Below are positions 1 through 5,806 of a DNA stretch of 15,893 nucleotides, piece by piece; within the stretch, counting starts at the first letter, position 1; the number at the start of each line of letters is the position of its first letter. Below the pieces are notes generated by a model. That model saw only the letters and a list, made by a program, of their open reading frames with translations, did no database searches and was not told the origin of the DNA. This DNA is from Chlamydiota bacterium (GTDB taxonomy: Bacteria > Auribacterota > UBA3054 > B51-G9), in contig QMOL01000031.1 in assembly GCA_003648225.1 (NCBI GenBank), positions 1-15,893 on the forward strand. Reading direction: 5' to 3'. The position numbers and the translations under genes are program-made.

Positions 1-362
1 CCCCGCATAAAAGAGGCGGCGGCAAATCCGGTTACATCGCCGACAATTCCGCCGCCAAGTGCAATCATTAAACTTGACCGGTCGAGTTTTTGTTCAACGA
101 GATTATCCAGCAGTTTTTCAAGTTCGGTAAGATTTTTGTATTTTTCGCCATCCGGAATAAGAGCGTGACAAACGTCCGCGCCGGATTTTTTCACAGCCGA
201 TTCGATTTCTTTACCGTATAGGGGCCATACGGTTGGATTACTCACAATGCAGCATTTTTTTCCATTTGTGAAAGGTTTAATTTTTTCATCGAGGGCGGAA
301 AAATCGGTTGAGAGATGGATTGGATATGATCGTTCTGCGAGATTTATATTTATGGTATTCAT
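1..362 (-). CDS. aroB: 3-dehydroquinate synthase, N-terminal part (runs off left edge)
   Basis: Catalyses the NAD-dependent second step of the shikimate pathway, converting DAHP to 3-dehydroquinate in the cytosol. The minus strand reads ATG at 362-360 and stays open for 120 codons to the window edge; the C-terminal two thirds are missing. Family landmarks are clear: the opening LAERSYPIHL strand, PDGEKYKNL near residue 70, and the glycine-rich nucleotide-binding stretch GGGIVGDVTGFAAA at roughly residues 101-114. It lies about 100 bp downstream of the ComEA-like gene and could be its last co-transcribed partner. The spacer between them carries short repeats of an AAAGAACA type just upstream of the ATG and no obvious Shine-Dalgarno sequence. 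Confidence 0.93.
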   Translation of the reverse strand, partial: MNTININLAERSYPIHLSTDFSALDEKIKPFTNGKKCCIVSNPTVWPLYGKEIESAVKKSGADVCHALIPDGEKYKNLTELEKLLDNLVEQKLDRSSLMIALGGGIVGDVTGFAAASFMR

Positions 363-465
363 GTTCTTTGTTCGATGTTCTTTACTTGAAAATTGAACAT
401 TTCTGCTTTTAATAGTGCGCCCGTGGCGTATTGATTATTTAATTTGTTCTTTGTGCTTTCATACT

Positions 466-822
466 CTACTTACATTTAATATAGTCTAATAAAGTTGCTA
501 ATTTTTTTTCACCGATACCGTTAATGAAAGCGAGTTCGGCTGTATTTTTAAACCGGTGTTTTTTGCGATAAATAATTATGGAAGCGGCGATATTTGATGA
601 AATACCGGGTAATGAATCAAGTTCAGCAAAAGAAGCAGAATTAATATTTAACAATGAATCCGGCGGGGCATTCAGTTCAACACAATTAACATTACCGGTC
701 ATTGGGATTGACAGATACTCACTAAAGCCTGATGTTCTGTTATTATATCGGTATAGTGCAAGCGCACAAATAATGCTTATCAGGCAAGCGAGAAAAACAG
801 TCTCGTATGTTTTCCGAGTCAT
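466..822 (-). CDS. ComEA-like helix-hairpin-helix protein with N-terminal anchor
   Basis: A 118-residue protein with one hydrophobic segment (about residues 8-24), a short linker, and a C-terminal tandem helix-hairpin-helix domain (about 57-118). Visible signatures are LNINSASFAELDSLPGI, the IIIYRKKHRF helix, and the second hairpin FINGIGEKKLATLLDYI. This layout is that of ComEA-type DNA receptors, which bind double-stranded DNA outside the inner membrane during uptake, and also of related small HhH proteins of unknown role. Its ATG overlaps the stop of the upstream DUF3108 gene as ATGA, so translation is probably coupled. No other competence gene is visible, so a DNA-uptake role is inference; non-specific DNA binding at the membrane is the safer claim. 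Confidence 0.82.
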   Translation of the reverse strand: MTRKTYETVFLACLISIICALALYRYNNRTSGFSEYLSIPMTGNVNCVELNAPPDSLLNINSASFAELDSLPGISSNIAASIIIYRKKHRFKNTAELAFINGIGEKKLATLLDYIKCK

Positions 823-1640
823 TTTTTATGAAGTGCCGAATGTGGCAGAAATGTTGGCTCAAATCCCGGCACAGTATCCCATTTTTTCATTACAACTTTG
901 ATAGTTGGTTTAAAGAAGCCGAATGGCACTTTTGTGCTGATAAACAAAGGTGTTTTTGTTGATACATCAATCCATAATGTAACATCTTTATCTAAATTAA
1001 GCAATCCTTTAAAAATTTCTTTGGGTTTAAGGTTTAACGCCGACATTTTAATGCGGGCAGCATCAAAAATCCCAACTCCCTTAACTTCAAACGGTCGGCG
1101 TTCAACAACAGTAAATCTCAAGTGATATATTTTGGTTTTTTCTATAAGTTTGACGTCTGTATAAGCGCCGAGTTCGGTTTTTAAAAGGCGTCGTGTACGA
1201 AAAGCGCAACCGAAAATATCCCACACATCCGGTGTGATAGGAACAGTTCTTCTCAAGCGATATTTCCCGTCTTTTTCGAGACGAACATAATGAAGTTTAT
1301 CACTTGCCCAGTCGAAATAAAGATGTCGCCCCCGCCTTTCGGTACCAAATTGTTCTATTGAATGAAAGAGTGATTTATCGGTTTTTTTTGAAAGGTCTGA
1401 AGAAACACGCACATCCGCGAGATAAACTTTGTAATCGCCATAGCAACGCGCGTGGAACTGATATGTGGGGATATTATTGAAGGAGCCGGTACCGACATCC
1501 ATCCAGACTTTACCTATGGGGATAAAACCCAAAGCATAAGCTTTAAACTCGAGTTTTTCACCTATCGGATATTTTGATTTTGCGTTTAATGAAATCGCAA
1601 TAAAGATAGAGGAAATAATTACTAAACGTAGAAGCTTCAT
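819..1640 (-). CDS. DUF3108 domain envelope protein
   Basis: Exported protein of about 273 residues. It begins MKLLRLVIISSIFIAI, a Sec signal peptide probably cleaved near SLNAKS, followed by YPIGEKLEFKAYALG and FIPIGKVWMDVG. These beta strands are typical of the DUF3108 family, periplasmic or outer-membrane-associated proteins in Gram-negatives with no settled function. An upstream in-frame start at 1661 exists. I prefer 1640 because the extra residues are encoded by the downstream arm of a terminator hairpin and the signal peptide begins at 1640. No Shine-Dalgarno sequence is obvious. There is no room for a promoter between that terminator and the start, so expression probably depends on read-through from the small lipoprotein gene. 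It overlaps the ComEA-like gene by 4 bp. Confidence 0.8.
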   Translation of the reverse strand: MKLLRLVIISSIFIAISLNAKSKYPIGEKLEFKAYALGFIPIGKVWMDVGTGSFNNIPTYQFHARCYGDYKVYLADVRVSSDLSKKTDKSLFHSIEQFGTERRGRHLYFDWASDKLHYVRLEKDGKYRLRRTVPITPDVWDIFGCAFRTRRLLKTELGAYTDVKLIEKTKIYHLRFTVVERRPFEVKGVGIFDAARIKMSALNLKPKEIFKGLLNLDKDVTLWIDVSTKTPLFISTKVPFGFFKPTIKVVMKKWDTVPGFEPTFLPHSALHKK

Positions 1641-1644
1641 AAAA

Positions 1645-1681
1645 ATAAGAAAGCCCACCACTACGCGCGAGCGGTGAGCTT
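1645..1681 (-). terminator. Intrinsic terminator after the small lipoprotein gene
   Basis: Arms at 1651-1661 and 1671-1681 form a GC-rich stem with two mismatches. On the minus strand it is followed by a U-rich run (TTTCTTATTTTT) that ends exactly at the DUF3108 start codon. It lies about 30 nt past the stop of the small lipoprotein gene. Confidence 0.72.
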
Positions 1682-1712
1682 TAATAATAATTTAATTTGC
1701 TCTAAATATAAA

Positions 1713-1865
1713 TTACCAGCGAGAATATTCATCGCCGAAAAGAGCATATTCGTGCACATTATCAATTGTGTCTTTTACGTGTTTTCCTGTGCTCGCACAA
1801 CCGGACATCATAGTCATAGTAGCAACTACAGCTATGAGTGAAAGAAGTATCATAAGTTTTCGCAT
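1713..1865 (-). CDS. Small lipoprotein, 50 residues
   Basis: Short gene. The minus strand reads ATG at 1865-1863 and TAA at 1715-1713. The product starts MRKLMILLSLIAVVATMTMM and has a lipobox ending SGC at residue 23, so the mature lipoprotein is only about 28 residues and ends FGDEYSRW. The start is supported by a good Shine-Dalgarno sequence (GGTGGAG) a few bases upstream. A perfect sigma-70 promoter and a hairpin terminator flank it, giving a complete stand-alone transcription unit. Abundant small lipoproteins of this kind (Lpp- or entericidin-like in size only) usually sit in the outer membrane. I do not recognise the family; the mature part has no helical heptads long enough for an Lpp-like coiled coil. 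Confidence 0.8.
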   Translation of the reverse strand: MRKLMILLSLIAVVATMTMMSGCASTGKHVKDTIDNVHEYALFGDEYSRW

Positions 1866-1949
1866 ATCTCCACCCAAGGTTTTGTGTTTAATTATTAATT
1901 ATATTAATTGCAATAAATTTATTTAAATTCTCTAATTTAATGTTTGGAA

Positions 1950-1978
1950 ATTATACCATTTCCATTTTTAATTGTCAA
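1950..1978 (-). promoter_or_regulatory. Consensus sigma-70 promoter of the small lipoprotein
   Basis: On the minus strand TTGACA (1978-1973), a 17-bp spacer and TATAAT (1955-1950), with no mismatch to consensus. The expected start is near 1943, which leaves a leader of about 78 nt before the ATG at 1865. Confidence 0.85.
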
Positions 1979-1999
1979 GTGGTATAATATATTATGGCT

Positions 2000-2033
2000 G
2001 GAAATTAGAAATTGGAAATTGATTATTCGAAAT
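2000..2033. repeat. GAAATT short-repeat tract
   Basis: GAAATT occurs four times within 34 bp, spaced 8 to 17 bp apart. It is part of the gene-free spacer between the divergent lipoprotein and Memo-AMMECR1 genes and resembles the degenerate AT-rich intergenic repeats common in environmental genomes. No protein is predicted here. Confidence 0.5.
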
Positions 2034-2058
2034 TGGATATTTAATTTAAACTTTAGGT

Positions 2059-2122
2059 CTTTAACCCCCGCTAACGGCGAGGCAAGCTTTAACCTTCGCT
2101 AATGGCGGGGCAGGCTTCAACC
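2059..2122. repeat. 28-bp tandem repeat, two copies and a partial third
   Basis: Copies at 2059-2086 and 2087-2114 both start CTTTAACC and contain a CGCTAAyGGCGrGGCArG core. A third copy begins at 2115 (CTTCAACC) and breaks off. The copies differ at a handful of positions. GC content is far above the flanks. The repeat runs almost up to the Memo-AMMECR1 gene, and an alternative in-frame start at 2102 lies inside it. Confidence 0.65.
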
Positions 2123-2131
2123 TTTTTTATT

Positions 2132-3658
2132 ATGAACACTTCAAATCTAACCATTGTGGCAGGATGTTTTATTGCTCTGCTTTGTTCCGCCTGCCAGGGA
2201 GAGAAAAAAATGAATAAATCATTGAAAATCCGTCATTCTGTTATCGCGGGAAGTTGGTACACAGCAAATAAATCAGCTTTAACAAGAGAGCTTGAAGGTT
2301 ACCTCGCTAAGGCAAAAAACATTTCGGAAAACCGGCGCGTTGAGGCGATTATCGTTCCACACGCCGGTTACGCGTATTCCGGAAGGTGCGCGGCATGGAG
2401 TTATAAACAGTTAGAAGGGAAGAAAATTAAGCGAATTTTTATTCTCGCGCCTTCACATTATGTTGCCTTTAGAGGTGTTTCAATAGCCGATGTCGATGCT
2501 TATGAAACACCACTTGGCTTAGTACCTCTTGATAAAAAAACGGTATTGGATTTGCAAAAGAGTCCATTGATCGGAAATGTTCCGCAAGCGCATACTCGTG
2601 AACATTCTTTAGAAATCCAGCTTCCGTTTTTACAGAGTGTTTTATCAAACTTTACAATTGTTCCGATGATTGTCGGAGATATTAATCTAACCGATGCCGA
2701 AGCTATAGGGAAATTAATTGCGGAAAAAACCGGTCCTGATGATTTAATTGTCGGCAGTGGTGATTTCACACATTACGGCGCCTCATTCGGTTATATGCCT
2801 TTTAAAAGTAATGTGGCAGAGAGTATCACGACACTTGACATGGGTTTTCTCGATTTAATTCTCGCCAAAAACACCAGTGGAATTTTTGATTATGTGGAGA
2901 AAACAGGCATAACTTGCTGCGGCAGATGGGCTTTCGCAATTCTTATCGCTGCGCTTCCCGAACACGCGACAGGTGAGAAATTATATTATTACAAATCGGG
3001 TGATATGGAAAATGATTATCGGCACAGTGTTTCCTACGTTGCTGCGGAATTTTATTCTCATATTAAAATAGAAAAAAAAGCTTCCAGCGAAAGTAATAAA
3101 GATATGCCGCCTCTTACCAAAGAAGAAAAAACGACTTTATTGAAGATCGCTCGCGATACTTTAACAATGCATGTTGAAGGTAAAGGGAAACCGGACTTAA
3201 GTAAATACAATCTTACTCCTCGACTGAAAGAAAAAGCAGGAGCGTTTGTTACGTTACACGAGAAAGGGCAGCTGAGAGGATGTATCGGCTATATTGAAGG
3301 GATTGCTCCGCTTGCGGAAACAGTTCGTGAAAACGCGTGTAACGCTTCGACAGAAGATCCGAGATTTCCACCTGTGCAGCCTTCGGAATTAAAGGATATT
3401 GATATTGAAGTTTCCGTTATGAGTCCTTTAAGAAAAATTGCTTCTCCGGATGAAGTGATTGCGGGAAAGCACGGTGTAATTTTAAAAAAAGGATGGCATC
3501 AGGGTGTTTTTCTGCCGCAAGTTGCCACCGAACAAGGTTGGGACAGAGAAACTTTCCTTAAACATCTCGGTTTAAAAGCGGGGCTTGATATGGACGCGTA
3601 TAAAAACGGCGAACTATATGTTTTCACCGCGGAAGTTTTTGGTGAAAAGGATCGGTAA
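2132..3658 (+). CDS. AmmeMemoRadiSam proteins B and A fused (Memo-AMMECR1)
   Basis: Fusion of two AmmeMemoRadiSam partners. Residues about 35-312 are a Memo domain with candidate metal ligands in PHAGY (His near 77), APSHY (His near 109) and TCCGRWAF (Cys near 262-263). Residues about 327-505 are an AMMECR1 domain with the diagnostic LRGCIG (381-386). The chemistry of the system is unknown and the radical SAM partner (COG1180 type) is not here. From 2132 the protein starts with a hydrophobic stretch and a lipobox-like LCSAC, but the n-region has no Lys or Arg and no Shine-Dalgarno sequence precedes it. An in-frame ATG at 2210 has a strong one (AGGGAGAG, 2196-2203) and would give a cytosolic protein starting just before the Memo domain. 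Fusion call high; start uncertain (2102, 2132 or 2210). Confidence 0.9.
   Translation: MNTSNLTIVAGCFIALLCSACQGEKKMNKSLKIRHSVIAGSWYTANKSALTRELEGYLAKAKNISENRRVEAIIVPHAGYAYSGRCAAWSYKQLEGKKIKRIFILAPSHYVAFRGVSIADVDAYETPLGLVPLDKKTVLDLQKSPLIGNVPQAHTREHSLEIQLPFLQSVLSNFTIVPMIVGDINLTDAEAIGKLIAEKTGPDDLIVGSGDFTHYGASFGYMPFKSNVAESITTLDMGFLDLILAKNTSGIFDYVEKTGITCCGRWAFAILIAALPEHATGEKLYYYKSGDMENDYRHSVSYVAAEFYSHIKIEKKASSESNKDMPPLTKEEKTTLLKIARDTLTMHVEGKGKPDLSKYNLTPRLKEKAGAFVTLHEKGQLRGCIGYIEGIAPLAETVRENACNASTEDPRFPPVQPSELKDIDIEVSVMSPLRKIASPDEVIAGKHGVILKKGWHQGVFLPQVATEQGWDRETFLKHLGLKAGLDMDAYKNGELYVFTAEVFGEKDR
2196..2212 (+). promoter_or_regulatory. Internal ribosome binding site and alternative start in Memo-AMMECR1
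   Basis: AGGGAGAG ends about 6 nt before an in-frame ATG at 2210. It is the best Shine-Dalgarno sequence near this gene. Starting here removes the hydrophobic N-terminus. Confidence 0.55.
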
Positions 3659-3726
3659 TCGGTAATTCACTTTTTTTGGTAAAGAGGATTGACAAATTTT
3701 TTCGTAAGTTTCAAATGTCAAAGAAT

Positions 3727-4809
3727 TTATTCTACGAGCAAATTTTTTGAATTTGTAATTTGGTATTTGTAAATTAGGGGAGGGGAATTTGTTTTTTCAT
3801 CATACATTTTCAAATTAATATTTCCTTCTTTAAAGACGTGATTTGAAACGGTCATATCCCAGTTGAAACTAAAAACTAAATTGGAAATGTTCGTGTTATT
3901 AAAAAAATTAGTTACATTATGATTGGTTTTAGCATTGGATATTTTTTGGCTGAATGCATCACTTATTCGATTGATTTCATTTGAAAAGCTATTGAAAATA
4001 ATAGTAAAAGGTGATGAATCTTCGCCTTGAAAGTTTGTGTGTTTTTTTGCCGCGTGTTTAACTTTAGGATTGCTGCCGGTGTTTTTACCCGAATTAACAA
4101 TCATATCCAAAGTTTTCCAGTCAATGTCACTCGCGGCAATATTCAATTTTAGAAATGTGTTATCAGGAATAGTTCTGCATTTTGCCGAAAAGCGAAATGA
4201 GCTATTTGTTTTATTATTAAAGTTTGCGGATATAAAAATGCTCCATATATCTTTATTTTTATTTGGCGGAGAAAGGAAATCATAAATATATAAATTAAGG
4301 TTGTTGATTGACCATAGAAATGTTTTTCTGTTATGGTCAAGACAGGTTATATTAAGATTCTTGATTTCCATTTTCGGGATTGACAGATCAATTTTAGTTT
4401 CGCTTTTTGCCTGTTTATTTGTTTCAGTTCCGAAGAGCTCGTCTATTTCTTTTTGTTTGATGTTTTTGTTGAACAGGAAAATATTTCCATCATCATCTTC
4501 TAAAATTGAAATAAATATATTCTCCATGTAAAAACAGTCAAGTTGAAATCTCATCAGTAATATCGTCCGGGCAAGTTCAAGAGAAATTTTGATTTTTTCA
4601 ACGTTAAGAACCTGACGCCGAACGGGCGCCTTCTCGAGAATAGAAAAGTTATGCGCCAAAAAGGTGAGAGTTAACAAGTTCAAAGAAATATCATCTACTT
4701 TTAAAGAGAGATTATCTGTTGAATTTGAAATAATTGTCGATTGCGCCTGGTAAGCGAATAGCCAAAGCAACACAATAATTTGTAGTAATTTATTTTTTGT
4801 TATGTTCAT
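3727..4809 (-). CDS. AsmA-like envelope protein
   Basis: Protein of 360 residues with an N-terminal hydrophobic segment (about residues 7-23) ending in QAQS, so exported or anchored. The rest is beta-rich and has the rhythm of AsmA/DUF748-type proteins: a strand giving basal elements near SLKVDDISLNLL, then KIKISLELARTIL, a DCFYMENIFISI strand, a DDDGNIFLFN turn and the LSIPKMEIKNLNIT strand. Such proteins lie in the periplasm and are linked to lipid or outer-membrane homeostasis. The start overlaps the 3' end of trmH by 20 nt, so the two genes form an operon. The last residues (PLIYKYQITNSKNL) are encoded by a sequence resembling the ATTTGTAATTTG-type intergenic repeat, suggesting that the native C-terminus was lost. 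Family assignment is moderate. Confidence 0.55.
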   Translation of the reverse strand: MNITKNKLLQIIVLLWLFAYQAQSTIISNSTDNLSLKVDDISLNLLTLTFLAHNFSILEKAPVRRQVLNVEKIKISLELARTILLMRFQLDCFYMENIFISILEDDDGNIFLFNKNIKQKEIDELFGTETNKQAKSETKIDLSIPKMEIKNLNITCLDHNRKTFLWSINNLNLYIYDFLSPPNKNKDIWSIFISANFNNKTNSSFRFSAKCRTIPDNTFLKLNIAASDIDWKTLDMIVNSGKNTGSNPKVKHAAKKHTNFQGEDSSPFTIIFNSFSNEINRISDAFSQKISNAKTNHNVTNFFNNTNISNLVFSFNWDMTVSNHVFKEGNINLKMYDEKTNSPPLIYKYQITNSKNLLVE

Positions 4810-5383
4810 TTAACCACTTGGCGCGAAGTTCATTTTTGTATTTATTGGTAATAAAAGTTGAATCATCAGCATTATTTCTCAATTTAAAGGACAGAGTTGC
4901 CAGAGTGATGGCTGAAGCAACCGAAACATTAAGACTTTGGACGAAGCCGAACATAGGGATAATAACTTTTCCGTCACATAAATCAGTAATTTCGTTTTGA
5001 ACGCCTCGGTGTTCGTTTCCCACAACGATAGCGATAGGGGAATTAACAGGAATTTCATTTATAGAGAGGGCATCTTTTGTGAAGCAAGTGGAATAAATAT
5101 CAAATCCTTTTTGTTTTAAGAAATGCGCGCAATCATTGAAATTTTTCCAGATATGGATATTCAGCCATTTTTCGCATTGGTGAGAGATTTCTCTGTTAAC
5201 CACAAATTTTTCTGTAGTTTCAATTATATGAATGTCTTGAATTCCGAAAGCTTCGCATGAACGCAGTATTGCGGAAATATTATGCCTGTCATAAATATTA
5301 TCAAGAATAATAGTCAAATTGCTTAAGCGTTGATCGAGCACGCTGTTCATTTTGTCCAATCTTTTATCGGTGATTTTTTTCAT
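4790..5383 (-). CDS. trmH: tRNA (guanosine(18)-2'-O)-methyltransferase
   Basis: SPOUT-fold methyltransferase of 197 residues that uses SAM to methylate the 2'-OH of G18 in the tRNA D-loop. All three SpoU motifs are intact: motif 1 DRHNISAILRSCEAFG with Asn35 and the catalytic Arg41, motif 2 IAIVVGNEHRG with Glu124, and motif 3 PMFGFVQSLNVSVA with Asn152. These numbers coincide with the functional residues known from Thermus TrmH, which makes this a secure call over the rRNA-modifying RlmB branch; the long N-terminal L30e-like domain of RlmB is also absent. The N-terminal TDKRLDKMNSVLDQR helix is typical. The gene overlaps the downstream AsmA-like gene. Its Shine-Dalgarno sequence is weak (GGAAA well upstream). 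Confidence 0.93.
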   Translation of the reverse strand: MKKITDKRLDKMNSVLDQRLSNLTIILDNIYDRHNISAILRSCEAFGIQDIHIIETTEKFVVNREISHQCEKWLNIHIWKNFNDCAHFLKQKGFDIYSTCFTKDALSINEIPVNSPIAIVVGNEHRGVQNEITDLCDGKVIIPMFGFVQSLNVSVASAITLATLSFKLRNNADDSTFITNKYKNELRAKWLNEHNKK

Positions 5384-5523
5384 ATACGATATATTTTTCC
5401 GGAAACATTGAGTTTTTTTGTGTATTTCGTGTGCTTTATGGTTTAACTGTTATTATTTTTTACTGTTAAAACTCTAAGAGCACTAAGTTTTTTTGTTAGT
5501 ATTAATTATTATACCAAAAAGGC
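5384..5523. other. Gene-free spacer upstream of trmH
   Basis: AT-rich spacer between trmH and the small-RNA terminator. It contains ACTGTTA twice (near 5446 and 5462) and a TTTTTGTGTATTTCGTGTGCTTT-like tract reminiscent of degenerate intergenic repeats. I see no open reading frame of substance and no convincing trmH promoter. Confidence 0.4.
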
Positions 5524-5552
5524 AAAAAAAAGCGCCGGTAAAAAACCGGCGC
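5524..5552 (-). terminator. Intrinsic terminator of the small RNA
   Basis: Perfect 8-bp GC-rich stem, GCGCCGGT at 5532-5539 with ACCGGCGC at 5545-5552, five-base loop, and on the minus strand a run of eight U after the stem (5531-5524). The A-run on the other side could lengthen the stem. Confidence 0.88.
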
Positions 5553-5697
5553 AAAAAAATAGAAATGGGCAGACCAATGAGGGCAGTAAGGGTAGGAGGG
5601 TTTTTCGCAAACCACAAGTGGCTTGCTGTGTGTGTCGCATCTGTCGGAGGTACAGGTCGTATCCCATTTCTATAAAGTCTATAAAGATCAAATTTGT
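5524..5697 (-). ncRNA. Candidate small RNA, sigma-54 driven, about 175 nt
   Basis: The predicted transcript starts near 5697, 12 nt after the sigma-54 -12 element, and ends in the intrinsic terminator. Its body is closed by a perfect 11-bp stem, ATAGAAATGGG (5673-5663) with CCCATTTCTAT (5569-5559), extended by GACC/GGTC after a small asymmetric bulge. Inside lies a hairpin at 5607-5626 with an 8-bp stem (one G-U) and a CUUG tetraloop. Regions between these elements are C- and A-rich and poor in G, so ACCUCCG (5651-5645), CCCUCCUACCC (5600-5590) and CUGCCCUC (5586-5579) are probably unpaired and complementary to Shine-Dalgarno sequences. This suggests a translation-regulating sRNA. No SRP, 6S, tmRNA or RNase P hallmark is visible. 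Any reading frame across it runs through the terminator hairpin, so it is not a gene for a protein. Confidence 0.68.
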
Positions 5698-5708
5698 ACT
5701 TTAGTATA

Positions 5709-5723
5709 GCAAGGTGTGTGCCA
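5709..5723 (-). promoter_or_regulatory. Sigma-54 (RpoN) promoter, -24/-12
   Basis: On the minus strand TGGCAC-ACACC-TTGC followed by T, preceded by T. All invariant bases (GG at -24, GC at -12) and the 5-nt spacing match the RpoN consensus. The predicted start is an A near 5697. I found no second exact match while reading the window. Confidence 0.75.
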
Positions 5724-5766
5724 AAAATTGCTAAAGTGACATAAGAGCACTATATTGTATGAAAAT

Positions 5767-5781
5767 GTGCAAAATATGCAC
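5767..5781. promoter_or_regulatory. Inverted repeat upstream of the sigma-54 promoter
   Basis: GTGCA at 5767-5771 and TGCAC at 5777-5781 with a 5-bp spacer, and a third GTGCA at 5798-5802. The repeat sits about 70-85 bp upstream of the predicted sRNA start, the usual place for binding of a sigma-54 activator. It could instead be a weak terminator of the PEP-CTERM gene that ends at 5807. Confidence 0.45.
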
Positions 5782-5806
5782 GTTTGGACAAAGGCTTGTG
5801 CAATGA

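Noticed and set aside
922..938. Second sigma-54-like site (TGGCAC then TGC)
   Set aside because: The -12 element is off by one position and it lies inside the DUF3108 gene.
2000..2122. CRISPR array
   Set aside because: Units are directly tandem without unique spacers, few in number and unequal, and no cas gene is near.
5559..5673. SRP RNA or 6S RNA
   Set aside because: The conserved GGAAGG-type tip of SRP RNA is absent on both strands, and there is no 6S-like central bubble between long flanking helices.
5509..5691. 60-codon minus-strand frame over the small RNA
   Set aside because: It reads straight through the perfect terminator hairpin and its U-run, giving a Phe/Leu-rich tail; the stems explain the sequence better.
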